The position numbers and the translations under genes were made by a program. From Rhodanobacteraceae bacterium (GTDB lineage Bacteria; Pseudomonadota; Gammaproteobacteria; Xanthomonadales; SZUA-5): a stretch of 64,000 bases of DNA. The stretch spans positions 310,001-374,000 of the forward strand of contig JADJPR010000001.1 in NCBI GenBank assembly GCA_016713135.1, read 5' to 3'. The notes under the pieces were generated by a model that had not been told where the DNA came from, ran no database searches, and saw only the letters and a program-made list of their open reading frames with translations. Shown piece by piece: positions 41,791 through 50,573 of this stretch (position 1 is the first letter of the stretch; every line of letters begins with the position of its first letter).

Positions 41791-42426
41791 ATGTTCCGGC
41801 AATCGATGTTGGTGCTGGCCCTGTTCGGCGCCATCGGCGTCCTGGGCAACCCGGCTGACGCCGGCCGCGGTGGTCGCGGCGGCGGTGGTCAGACCGCGCA
41901 GCCGCTGAGTGTGGTGGAGCAGGCCGACCTGATCTTCATGCGTCAGGAGGAGAAGCTGGCGCGCGATGTCTACCTGCAGAACGGCGAGACTTACGGAATC
42001 GCCACCTTCGACAACATCGCCACCTCCGAACAGCGGCACATGGATGCGATCCTGCAGCTGCTGCAGCGGTATCGGCTGACGGATCCGGTGGTCGGCCTGC
42101 CCATCAGCGAGTTCGTGGATCCGGAGTTGCAGGCCCTGCATGACAACCTGATGGGCCTCGGCGCTGCCGACGCACTGTCAGCACTCAAGGTCGGTGGCTT
42201 GATCGAGGAAGTCGACATGCGCGACATCGTCGCCGCGATCGAGCGTTCGCAGCACGCCGACATCGACTCGGTCTACGCCAACCTGCTGTGCGGTTCGCGC
42301 AACCATCTGCGCGCCTTCGCCGGACAGATCGAGCTGACCACCGGGCTCCCGTATGCCGCTCAGGTGCTGCCGCAGGTCGAAGTGGACGCGATCCTCGCCA
42401 CCGGCCAGGAGCGCTGCGGCAACTGA
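41791..42426 (+). CDS. Exported DUF2202 (ferritin-like) protein
   Basis: 211 residues with signal peptide MFRQSMLVLALFGAIGVLGNPADA and a Gly/Arg-rich linker. DUF2202 proteins have a ferritin-like four-helix bundle; the carboxylate/His ligands expected are seen in 'FMRQEEKLARDVYLQNGETYGIATF', 'IATSEQRHMDAILQLLQRY' and the later 'IERSQHADIDSVYANLLCGSRNHLRAFAGQ'. Such proteins probably bind iron or another metal at a di-metal site; activity is unproven. GAGAGGAGA precedes the ATG. It shares its upstream region with ompR. Confidence 0.85.
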   Translation: MFRQSMLVLALFGAIGVLGNPADAGRGGRGGGGQTAQPLSVVEQADLIFMRQEEKLARDVYLQNGETYGIATFDNIATSEQRHMDAILQLLQRYRLTDPVVGLPISEFVDPELQALHDNLMGLGAADALSALKVGGLIEEVDMRDIVAAIERSQHADIDSVYANLLCGSRNHLRAFAGQIELTTGLPYAAQVLPQVEVDAILATGQERCGN

Positions 42427-42490
42427 TCCACCAGGGCCGGCCGGCGTGTCACTCCGGGCGCCTCGGCCGGTCCGCCTGAGCGGGCTTAAT

Positions 42491-42505
42491 CAAGCTCGAA
42501 GCTTG
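42491..42505. promoter_or_regulatory. CAAGCT-CGA-AGCTTG palindrome upstream of a response regulator
   Basis: Perfect 6-bp dyad with a 3-bp centre, 41 bp upstream of the regulator start codon at 42547. It could be an autoregulatory site. Confidence 0.4.
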
Positions 42506-42546
42506 GTGCAGCATGCTGGCCCGGGATTCCGTTTGGGCGGTCGGCG

Positions 42547-43215
42547 ATGCGCCTGTTGCTGGTAGAAGATTCCGAGCGCCTGCGCCACGCGCTGGCGCCG
42601 CTGCTGGCCGGCGCCGGCTACGCGCTGGACCAGGCCGCCGATGGCGCCGAGGCGCTCGCCTACCTGGAGCGCTACGATTACGCGGTGGTGGTGCTCGACC
42701 TGATGCTGCCGAAGGTCGACGGGCTTGAGGTGCTGCGGACAATGCGCGCCCGCGGCAACCCGGCGCGGGTGCTGGTGTTGTCCGCCCGCGACCAGGTGCA
42801 GGACCGGGTGGCTGCGCTGGACCGCGGCGCCGACGATTACCTGGTCAAGCCCTTCTCATCCGAAGAACTGCTCGCGCGCCTGTCGGCGCTGCTGCGTCGC
42901 AGCCTGGAGCAACCCGAGCCCGAGTTGCGCGCCGGGACGCTGGTGCTGGATCCGCGCCGGCGGGCGGTGCAGGTCGGTGGGCGCACCCTGAATCTGTCGC
43001 CGAAGGAGTTTGCCCTGCTCGAATGCCTGCTGCGCGAGCGCGGCCGCGTGCTCAGCCGCGCGCAACTGTTCGAGCGCGTCTACAGCGGACACAGCGAGTC
43101 CTCGGACAAGGTCATCGAGGTGCTGATGAGTACTTTGCGCAGCAAGCTCGGCGAGCACGGCGCGGGTGAGCTGGTGCAGACCCGGCGGGGCTTCGGTTAT
43201 GTCATCGAGTCCTGA
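42547..43215 (+). CDS. OmpR/PhoB family response regulator (QseB/PmrA-like)
   Basis: 222 residues. Receiver domain with acidic residues (LVEDSE), phosphoacceptor Asp51 (VVVLDLMLPKVDG) and Lys100 (LVKPFSS). The winged helix has 'LNLSPKEFALLECLLRERGRVLSRAQLFERVYSG' and ends 'LVQTRRGFGYVIES', as in QseB/PmrA/BasR. The next gene, its kinase, starts inside the end of this one (43199). No target is obvious; the metal efflux operon downstream is convergent, so control of it is possible but unproven. Confidence 0.9.
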   Translation: MRLLLVEDSERLRHALAPLLAGAGYALDQAADGAEALAYLERYDYAVVVLDLMLPKVDGLEVLRTMRARGNPARVLVLSARDQVQDRVAALDRGADDYLVKPFSSEELLARLSALLRRSLEQPEPELRAGTLVLDPRRRAVQVGGRTLNLSPKEFALLECLLRERGRVLSRAQLFERVYSGHSESSDKVIEVLMSTLRSKLGEHGAGELVQTRRGFGYVIES

Positions 43216-44575
43216 GGGACGCGGGCCGCGCTCGCTGCGCGCGCGTCTGGTCTGGACCCAGGCGATCGGCCTCGGCGCGGTCCTGGGCGGATTGTTCCTG
43301 ATGCTCGACTGGCTGGTCGACCGCGAGCTGTACCAGCGCTTCGATGGAGCCCTGCTGGATCGCGCGCGTGCGGTGGCCGCGTTCGCCGACCACCGCGACC
43401 CGGCCCCTGGGCTGCAGCGGCTGTGGCCGGGTTACAGCGGATCCGGGCACGAGGACTTCTTCGAGATCTACGATCAGCGCGGCGAGCGTCTGTTGCTGTC
43501 GGAATCCGCCCGCGGGCGCTCGCTGCAACCGCCGCAGACCTGGCCCGCAGCGGATCCGGTGTACTACGACCTGCGCCTGCCGGATGCGCACGGCGGGCGG
43601 GCGGTGGCGTTGCGCCTGCCGGGCAATCCCCTGCGCTGGCTGGTGGTGGCCGCCGAGCGCGAAAGCCTGGACGAACTGGAGCGCCAGGTGCACCTCAGCC
43701 TCAGCGCCGGGATCGTCCTCGCCCTGCTGCTGGCCCTGGTGGCCGCGTGGTGGAGCATCCGCCGCGGCTTGCTCCCGCTGGACCGCTTCGCCGACGCGGC
43801 GCTGGCGCGCGCCGGCGCGCCGGAGGCCGGGCCGTTGCCGGTGGCCAGCCTGCCGGTGGAGCTGAAGCCGATCGGCCACACGCTGGAGCAGGCCTTCGCG
43901 CAGCAGCGGCGCCTGCTGCAGCAGGAACGGCGCTTCGCACGCGATGTGGCGCACGAACTGCGTACGCCGCTGGCCGAAATCTGTGCGCTCGCCGATGCCG
44001 CGGCGGCCAGCAACGATCCCGCGCAGATGCGCATGCACGTCGCCGAGATCGCGCTCTCGGCGCAGGGACTCGCGCAGTCGGTTGGCGCGCTGCTATCGCT
44101 GGCGCGCGTGGAGGCGGGACTGGAGCAGGTCGAGCGCGAACCGCTCGATCTGGTCGCACTGCTGGAACAGTGCCTGCGGACCGCGCGCAATGGCCACGGC
44201 GAGCGCAGCCTCGAGCGCAGCCTGCCGCGCGAATGCTGGATCAGCAGCGATCCGGCCCTGCTGGGACCGCTGCTCGCCAACCTGCTCGGCAATGCCCTCG
44301 AGTACGCATTGGCGGATGCGCCGGTGCAGGTCCGCCTCGCCAGCGGGGAAGCCAGCGCGACGCTCACGATCAGCAACCCGGCAAACCCGATCAGCGCCGA
44401 CGACCTGGCCCAGCTCGGCCAGGCCGGCGTGCGCCTGCAAGCGGATGATCCGCGCCACGCCGGCCGCGGCCTCGTGATCGCGCGCGGCCTCGCGGCGGCG
44501 CTGCGCCTGGACCTGTCGCTGGACTATGCCGACGGCTGTTTCCGCGCGCAGTTGGCGGGGCTGCCGCTGGTGTGA
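43199..44575 (+). CDS. Sensor histidine kinase partner
   Basis: 458 residues. Two transmembrane helices (about 19-40 and 168-186) enclose a periplasmic loop of about 125 residues. H-box FARDVAHELRTPLAEI with His252; N-box LLANLLGNALEYAL; the G-boxes are weak (ISNPANPISADDLAQ, HAGRGLVIARGL), as in QseC-like kinases. The start ATG lies 17 bp before the regulator stop codon, giving tight coupling. The signal is unknown. Confidence 0.88.
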   Translation: MSSSPEGRGPRSLRARLVWTQAIGLGAVLGGLFLMLDWLVDRELYQRFDGALLDRARAVAAFADHRDPAPGLQRLWPGYSGSGHEDFFEIYDQRGERLLLSESARGRSLQPPQTWPAADPVYYDLRLPDAHGGRAVALRLPGNPLRWLVVAAERESLDELERQVHLSLSAGIVLALLLALVAAWWSIRRGLLPLDRFADAALARAGAPEAGPLPVASLPVELKPIGHTLEQAFAQQRRLLQQERRFARDVAHELRTPLAEICALADAAAASNDPAQMRMHVAEIALSAQGLAQSVGALLSLARVEAGLEQVEREPLDLVALLEQCLRTARNGHGERSLERSLPRECWISSDPALLGPLLANLLGNALEYALADAPVQVRLASGEASATLTISNPANPISADDLAQLGQAGVRLQADDPRHAGRGLVIARGLAAALRLDLSLDYADGCFRAQLAGLPLV

Positions 44576-44830
44576 GCCGTGCACCGAAGGGTCCGACCGG
44601 GAAGGATGACACGGGGCGCTGCTGCGCAGGCTGGTGTCGCGCGCGACGCCTCACCGGCAGCGTGCCGCAGAGCCGCTGCGCGGCACTCCGGCCTAGGCAC
44701 CCATGGATTCGGTTTTGGGGCAAGGGGCAAGCTCCGTGCCCCGGTCCGGCCCGCAGGCATTGCCGTCGGGCGCTCGTCCGTGCCGCTGCGATGATCGGCT
44801 CGCTGCGCGCGACCGGGCTTGCCCGTGCTC

Positions 44831-46108
44831 TCAGCCTGGATCGCCCACTTGCGCCGGCAGGTGCTCGTCCGAGCTGCCCGGTGCGGCCCACAACGCATGC
44901 GCGTCGATGCGCAGCCGCGTCAGCGCGCGATGTGCTTCGATCAGGGACGCGAGTTCGGCACTGCGTGCCTCGTGCAACTGGCGCAGGGCAAGCAGGCGCT
45001 GCGCCAGGTCCAGCTCGCCGAGCGCGTGGGCGCGTTCGGAGCGCCGCGCCTGGCGCTCGGCCGCGGCCAGCGCCGTGCGCGTCTGTTCGAGTACCGTGCC
45101 GCCGGCGCGTGCCGCGGCGACATCCGCTGCGGACAGCGCCTGCAGGGCGCGCTCGACCGCGGCCAGTTCGCTTTCGGCGCGATCCGCCTCGGCCAGGGCG
45201 ACCGCCGCTTCGGCGCGCCGCCGGCTGCCGCCGACCGGCCAGCTGAAGGTCAGGCCCAGCGCGGTTTCGCGCCCATCCACTTCGTTCAGGGTGCGCAGGC
45301 CGACCACCGGATCGGCGATCCGCGCGGCGCGCGCGCGGTCGGCGTGCGCCAGCGCGAAGTCCCGTTGCGCCCGCGCCAGGCTGCGTTCGTGGCTGTGCTC
45401 GACGATCGCGGCGCCGAGCGTGGCGATCGCGTCCGGGGCCAGTGTGGGTTCGTCCAGTGGCGGGAGTCGTTCCAGCGCGATGCCGGGGAACTCCTGCGTC
45501 AGGGCGGTCGCGGCCAGTTGCCACTCGCCTTCGGCCCGCGCCAGCTCGGCGCGCTGCGCCGCGCTGGCGGCCTCGGCGCGGTCGAGATCGATCGCTGCCG
45601 CATCGCCGAGGTCCAGGCGCCGGCGTACGGCCGCAGTTTCCGCGGCGAGGCTGTCGGCGGCTGCGGCCGCCGCATCGCGCCGCGCACGCGCCGTGAGCGC
45701 GTCGAACCAGCGCTGGTGCAGCAGCAGCGCCGCCTGGTGGTGCGCATCGGCGAGCGCCTCGCGCCCGGTGCGCTCCAACGCTTCGGCGCCGGCGCGATCG
45801 GCGCGACCCTTGGCCGGCAGCCGCAGGCCGCGCGACAGGCCGAATTCCCACTCGCCATAGTGTCCGCCGCCATCCACCCGGCGCTGCTGCCAACGGCCGT
45901 CGACGCTGAACTCGTGTTCGCCCGCGCGCAGGGCGTCGGCGCGATGGGCCGCCGCCACGGCGCCAGCGGCCGCCGCGCGCACCAGCGGATGCGCAGCGAT
46001 GGCGCGCTCGGCCTGCGCCAGCGTGGGCAGCGGTTCCGCCGACAGCGCGCCCGGCAGCAGCGCGGCGAGCACGGCCGGCAGGCACCGGCGAAGGATCTGC
46101 GTGCGCAT
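44831..46108 (-). CDS. TolC-family outer membrane component of metal efflux (CzcC-like)
   Basis: 425 residues. Signal peptide RRCLPAVLAALLPGALSAE, then the two repeated alpha-hairpins of the outer membrane factor family, almost entirely helical and Ala-rich (AERAIAAHPLVRAAAAGAVA; later 'ERALQALSAADVAAARAGG'). CzcC-type proteins form the outer-membrane exit duct for HME-RND pumps. It is the last gene of the operon; its ATG shares one base with the preceding DUF3240 stop (TGATG). The C-terminus is short and polar (LPAQVGDPG). Confidence 0.82.
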   Translation of the reverse strand: MRTQILRRCLPAVLAALLPGALSAEPLPTLAQAERAIAAHPLVRAAAAGAVAAAHRADALRAGEHEFSVDGRWQQRRVDGGGHYGEWEFGLSRGLRLPAKGRADRAGAEALERTGREALADAHHQAALLLHQRWFDALTARARRDAAAAAADSLAAETAAVRRRLDLGDAAAIDLDRAEAASAAQRAELARAEGEWQLAATALTQEFPGIALERLPPLDEPTLAPDAIATLGAAIVEHSHERSLARAQRDFALAHADRARAARIADPVVGLRTLNEVDGRETALGLTFSWPVGGSRRRAEAAVALAEADRAESELAAVERALQALSAADVAAARAGGTVLEQTRTALAAAERQARRSERAHALGELDLAQRLLALRQLHEARSAELASLIEAHRALTRLRIDAHALWAAPGSSDEHLPAQVGDPG

Positions 46109-46422
46109 CAAGCCAACCTCCCGAAAGCTTCCACCGGTTCGATCCACCAACTGACGTGACGCGCCGGCAACGCCCGCGCGATTGCGGCCACCAGCGGCTG
46201 GACGCGTTCGCGCGGGATCACCATGAACAGCACGCAGCGGGCGACCCGGCCGCGCACCTGCTCGCGCACGCTGGCCTGCGCGAAGTCCGCGCCGTGGCCG
46301 GTGGCATCCAGGGTGGTGAAGCCGGGCAGGGGTGGTTCCAGCGCCAGCAGCAGTTCGATCAGGTCCACCTCGACATCCGGCGGATACACCAGGGTCAGGC
46401 GCTTGAGGTCGAGCTCAGCCAT
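46108..46422 (-). CDS. DUF3240 PII-like protein in metal efflux operon
   Basis: 104 residues. The beta-alpha-beta pattern of a PII-like ferredoxin fold is visible (KRLTLVYPPDVEVDLIELLL, 'ARCVLFMVIPRERVQPLVAAI', 'ARHVSWWIEPVEAF'). DUF3240/CusX-like proteins occur with RND metal efflux genes and are thought to modulate them. The start lies within the 3' end of the pump gene (8-bp overlap) with GGGAG upstream, and the stop overlaps the TolC gene start, so all are translated together. Confidence 0.8.
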   Translation of the reverse strand: MAELDLKRLTLVYPPDVEVDLIELLLALEPPLPGFTTLDATGHGADFAQASVREQVRGRVARCVLFMVIPRERVQPLVAAIARALPARHVSWWIEPVEAFGRLA

Positions 46423-49400
46423 TGGTGCGTTCTCCCAGGCGGCGATACAACAGCGGCAGCAGCAGCAGCGTCAGCGGCGTTGCGCTGACGAGGCCGCCGA
46501 TGACGACCACCGCCAGCGGGCGCTGGATCTCGCTCCCGGGTCCACTGGCGAACAGCAGCGGCACCAGGCCGAGCGCGGTGATGCTGGCGGTCATCAGCAC
46601 CGGACGCAGGCGGCGGATCGCGCCCTCGCGCACCGCATGCGCCAGGCTCGCGCCGGCTGCGCGCAGCTGGGTGAAGAAGGCGACCATCACCAGCCCGTTG
46701 AGCACCGCGATGCCCAGCAGCGCGATGAAGCCCACCGCCGCCGGCACCGACAGGTACTCGCCGGAGAGCCACAGCGCGATCACCCCGCCGACCAGCGCGA
46801 ACGGGATGTTGGCCAGGATCAGCAGTGCCGGGCGCACCGCGCCGAAGGTGCCGAACAGGGTCAGGAAGATCGCGCCGAGCGCGATCGGCACCACCAGCGC
46901 CAGGCGCGCGGCGGCGCGCTGCTGGTTCTCGAACTGGCCGCCCCAGACCAGGCGATAGCCGTCCGGTAGCGCCACCCGTGTGGCGACCGCCTGCTGCGCG
47001 TCGGCCACGAAACCGACCAGGTCGCGTCCGCCGACATTGCTCTGGACCACCGCGAAACGGCTGGCGTTCTCGCGATCCACCTTGACCGGCCCGGCGGTGC
47101 GCTCGAAGGCGAGCACCTGCGACAGCGGCACCGCGCCGCCGTCGTCGCGCGCCAGCGCCGCTGCAGCAAACGCCACGGCATCGTGGCGCAGGTCCTCGGC
47201 GCCGCGCACCAGCAGCGGTATGCGGCGGTTGCCGTCGAGCAGGCTGCCGGCCGGCACGCCTTCGACCCGCGCGCGCAACTCGTCCTGGATCGTCGCCACC
47301 GACAGGCCCTCGCGCCCGGCCGCCGCGCGGTCGATGCGCGCCGACAGGTACTGCACGCCTTCGTTGGCGACCAGGAACACGTCCTGGCTGCCGGCCACCT
47401 GTTCCAGCGTCGTCGCCACCTGCTGCGCCAGATCGCCGAGCACCGCGAGGTCCGGGCCGAAGATCTTCACCGCGACATCGCCGCGGGTGCCGGTGAGCAT
47501 CTCCGACACGCGCATCTCGATCGGCTGGGTGAATCCGTACTCGACACCGGGGAAGCCCTCGAGCACGCCTCGTATGCGCTCGATCAGCGCATCCTTGTCC
47601 GCCACCTGCCATTCGCCGGGCGGCTTGAGCTTGAGGAACATGTCGGTCTGATTCAGGCCCATCGGGTCGAAACCGAGCTCGTCGGAGCCCACGCGCGCCA
47701 CCGCGTGCTCGATCTCCGGCACCTTGGCCAGCAGTTCGCGTTGCACCGCCAGGTCGAGCGCCTGCGAGGCGTCGAACTGGATCGACGGCAGCTTCTCCAG
47801 TTGCACCAGGATGTCGCCCTCGTCGAGGGTCGGCAGGAAAGTCTTGCCGGTGGCGAGGTAGGCCGCGCCGCCCAGCGCCAGGCTGGCCAGCGCCACCGCG
47901 ATCGCCGCGCGCGGGCGCGCCAGCACCGCGTCCAGCAGCGGCGGGTAGGCGCGCAGCGCCTGGCGCATCAGCCAGGGCTCGCCGGCGTGCGCACGCAAGA
48001 GCCAGGACGCGAGCACCGGTACCACCGTGAGCGACAGCAGCAGCGAGGCGGCGAGCGCGAACACGATGGTCAGGGCCACCGGCACGAACAACTTGCCCTC
48101 CAGGCCTTCCAGCGTCAGCAGCGGCAGGAACACCAGGGCGATGATGAACACGCCCGAGGCCACCGGCAGCGCCACCTCCACGCTCGCGCGATAGATCTGG
48201 TGCAAACGCGGCACCCGGGTGTCGCCGTGCGCGGCGGACAACCGGCTGATCGCGTTCTCGACCACCACCACCGCACCGTCGACCAGCATGCCGATCGCGA
48301 TCGCCAGGCCGCCCAGGCTCATCAGGTTGGCGCTGAGCCCGAACTGGCGCATCAGCACGAAGGTGGCCAGCGCCGACAGCGGCAGCATGAGGGCGACCAC
48401 CAGCGCCGCACGCACATCGCCGAGGAACAGCAGCAGCAGGCCGACCACCAGCACGCTGGCTTCGATCAGCGCGCGCGTGACCGTGCCGACCGCGCGGTCG
48501 ACCAGCTCGCTGCGGTCGTAGAACACCTCCACCCGGACGCCTGGCGGCAGGCTGGGCGCCAGCTCCACCAGGCGCGCGCGCACCGCGGCGATCAGGCTGC
48601 GCGCATTGGCGCCGCGCAGGCCGATCACGATGCCCTGGACCGCCTCACCGCTGCCGTCGCGGGTGACGCTGCCGTAGCGCGTCAGGCTGTCGCTGCGCAC
48701 GTCGGCCACATCCGCAAGGCGTACGCGCTCGCCGCGCGGATTCGCGATCAGCAGCTCGCCGATCGCTTGCGCGTCGGCCAGCGCGCCCTCAGTGCGCAGC
48801 ACCAGCGCCTCCTCGCCATCGACCAGGCGTCCGGCGCCGTCGTTGCGGTTGTTGTCGAGCAGGGCCTCGCGCAGGTCCTCGCTGTCGATGCCGGCCTGCT
48901 GCATCGCTGCCGCGCGCGGCACCACTACCAGCGCGCCCACCCGCCCGCCGAGCGCATTCACATCGGCCACGCCGGGCAGGGTGCGCAGCGCCGGACGCAG
49001 GGTCCAGTCGAGCAGGCGCCGGCGCTCGGCCAGGCTCAGCTCGCCGCCCTCGATGGTGAACATGAAGAGATCGCTGAGTGGCGTGGCGATCGGGGCCAGG
49101 CCGCCTTCGACGCCCTGCGGCAGCACGTCGACAACGTTTGCATAGCGCTCCGAGACCTGCTGGCGCGCCCAGTACAAGTCGGTGCCGTCCTCGAAGTCGA
49201 TCGTGATGTCTGCGATCGCGTACTTGGCCGCCGAGCGCAGCACGCGCTGGCGCGGAATCCCGAGCAACTCCATTTCCAGCGGCGCCACCACGCGCGACTC
49301 GACCTCCTCCGGCGTCATCCCCGGCGCCTTCAGGATCAGCTTGACCTGGGTCGGCGAGATGTCCGGAAAGGCGTCGATCGGCAGGCCGCGAAACGCCTGC

Positions 49401-49483
49401 CAGCCGGCGACCAACAGGCCCAGCGTCAGCACCGCGACCAGCAGGCGCTGCGCCAGCGAGAACTCGATCAGGCGCGCCAGCAT
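46415..49483 (-). CDS. HME-RND heavy-metal efflux pump (CzcA family)
   Basis: 1022 residues, the usual length. N-terminal MLARLIEFSLAQRLLVAV is typical of CzcA/CusA. Twelve transmembrane helices and two large periplasmic loops are visible from hydrophobicity and from motifs: FPDISPTQVKL, PGMTPEEVESRVV, 'RYGSVTRDGSGEAVQGIVIGLRG' and 'TFLPTLDEGDIL'. The functional TM4 motif is LAIAIGMLVDGAVVVVENAI; the first acidic residue of the Zn/Co/Cd (HME1) motif is Ala here, and the second Asp and the Glu remain, so the metal is not predictable. It exports metal ions from periplasm or cytoplasm to the outside using the proton gradient. Confidence 0.93.
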   Translation of the reverse strand: MLARLIEFSLAQRLLVAVLTLGLLVAGWQAFRGLPIDAFPDISPTQVKLILKAPGMTPEEVESRVVAPLEMELLGIPRQRVLRSAAKYAIADITIDFEDGTDLYWARQQVSERYANVVDVLPQGVEGGLAPIATPLSDLFMFTIEGGELSLAERRRLLDWTLRPALRTLPGVADVNALGGRVGALVVVPRAAAMQQAGIDSEDLREALLDNNRNDGAGRLVDGEEALVLRTEGALADAQAIGELLIANPRGERVRLADVADVRSDSLTRYGSVTRDGSGEAVQGIVIGLRGANARSLIAAVRARLVELAPSLPPGVRVEVFYDRSELVDRAVGTVTRALIEASVLVVGLLLLFLGDVRAALVVALMLPLSALATFVLMRQFGLSANLMSLGGLAIAIGMLVDGAVVVVENAISRLSAAHGDTRVPRLHQIYRASVEVALPVASGVFIIALVFLPLLTLEGLEGKLFVPVALTIVFALAASLLLSLTVVPVLASWLLRAHAGEPWLMRQALRAYPPLLDAVLARPRAAIAVALASLALGGAAYLATGKTFLPTLDEGDILVQLEKLPSIQFDASQALDLAVQRELLAKVPEIEHAVARVGSDELGFDPMGLNQTDMFLKLKPPGEWQVADKDALIERIRGVLEGFPGVEYGFTQPIEMRVSEMLTGTRGDVAVKIFGPDLAVLGDLAQQVATTLEQVAGSQDVFLVANEGVQYLSARIDRAAAGREGLSVATIQDELRARVEGVPAGSLLDGNRRIPLLVRGAEDLRHDAVAFAAAALARDDGGAVPLSQVLAFERTAGPVKVDRENASRFAVVQSNVGGRDLVGFVADAQQAVATRVALPDGYRLVWGGQFENQQRAAARLALVVPIALGAIFLTLFGTFGAVRPALLILANIPFALVGGVIALWLSGEYLSVPAAVGFIALLGIAVLNGLVMVAFFTQLRAAGASLAHAVREGAIRRLRPVLMTASITALGLVPLLFASGPGSEIQRPLAVVVIGGLVSATPLTLLLLPLLYRRLGERTNG

Positions 49484-50514
49484 CACGGCGCCTCGCGCAG
49501 GGCTTTGAGTGCCGCCACGCCGCGCACCACCACCTGCGCGCCGGCGGCCAGATCGGCGCGCACGACGGCGCTGTCGCGATCCTGGTCGAGCACCTCGACC
49601 GGCACATCGCGGAAATGCCCGGGCTCGCCTTGCGCGAACACATGCGCCGCATCGCCCTCGAACCACAGCGCGGCGCGTGGGATCGCCAGCGCGCCCGCGG
49701 GCGCCGCCACCGCGATCTCGGCGCTGGCGCGCTGCCCGCTGCGCAGGCTGCCGGCGGCCTCCAGGGTCGCGCGCAGCGCCAGGGTCTGGGTCTGCGGATC
49801 GACCACCGCGCCGATCCGCGTGATCGCGCCGGTGGCATCGCCGATGCGCACCGCATCGCCCACCCGAAGCACGCCCGCACGCTCGGCGGGCACCTGGATT
49901 ACCGCCGCCAGCCGCGCAGGGTCGGCAATCACGAAGGCCGCCGACCACGCCGCGACTGGCTGGTCCACCTGCAGCGCGCGCGCCACCACCACGCCATCCA
50001 TCGGCGCCAGCAGGCGGTAGCGGCCGCCGCCGAGCGACTCGACCCCGGCCAGGGCCGAGCCCTCGGCCTGCAGCGCCGCGCGCGCCGCCTGCGCCTCGGC
50101 CTCGCTGAGCTCCAACCGCGTCCGCGCGATCACGCCTTCCGCATGCAACTGGCGATCGCGCTGCGCCTGCGCCCTGGCGCGCCGCTCCAGCGCCTGCGCC
50201 TGCACCAGCCGCGCGGCGGCGGCGGCCTGTTCGCTGCTCGCCAGTTCCGCCAGCGGCGTGCCGGCCGCCACCCGGTCGCCGATGTCCGCCTGCAGCATCA
50301 GCACCTGGCTGGACCAAGGCGCGAGCACGCTGCGCTGGGCCCCGGCGGCGATCTCGACCTGCGCCGGCAACCCGGCCAGGCGCAGCGTGCCCGCGGCCCG
50401 CGCCGGCCGCGTCTCCAGTTCCAGCAGGCGTATCTGGTCCGCGCTGACCGCAATCTCCTGCGCCGATGCACCAAAGGCGCACAGCGCCGCCGCAAACCCC
50501 AGTATCCGAATCAT
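49483..50514 (-). CDS. RND periplasmic adaptor (CzcB-like)
   Basis: 343 residues with a signal peptide (MIRILGFAAALCAFGASAQ). Lipoyl/barrel-sandwich halves flank a helical hairpin: 'PWSSQVLMLQADIGDRVAAGTPLAEL' and 'GRYRLLAPMDGVVVARALQVDQPV', with the coiled hairpin between about residues 90-155. Membrane-proximal beta domains follow. It connects the pump to the outer-membrane duct. It is the first gene of the operon, and its stop shares a base with the pump ATG (TGATG). There is no His-rich N-terminal metal-binding segment, unlike many CzcB. Confidence 0.88.
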   Translation of the reverse strand: MIRILGFAAALCAFGASAQEIAVSADQIRLLELETRPARAAGTLRLAGLPAQVEIAAGAQRSVLAPWSSQVLMLQADIGDRVAAGTPLAELASSEQAAAAARLVQAQALERRARAQAQRDRQLHAEGVIARTRLELSEAEAQAARAALQAEGSALAGVESLGGGRYRLLAPMDGVVVARALQVDQPVAAWSAAFVIADPARLAAVIQVPAERAGVLRVGDAVRIGDATGAITRIGAVVDPQTQTLALRATLEAAGSLRSGQRASAEIAVAAPAGALAIPRAALWFEGDAAHVFAQGEPGHFRDVPVEVLDQDRDSAVVRADLAAGAQVVVRGVAALKALREAP

Positions 50515-50573
50515 GGCCACCCCGCAATCTGGTGGCGGCATCCTGGCAAGCCCAGCTTTGGTTTCGCTTTGGG

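Noticed and set aside
44576..44830. Possible small gene or RNA between the kinase and the TolC gene
   Set aside because: 255 bp with only weak GC-rich hairpins and no conserved feature.
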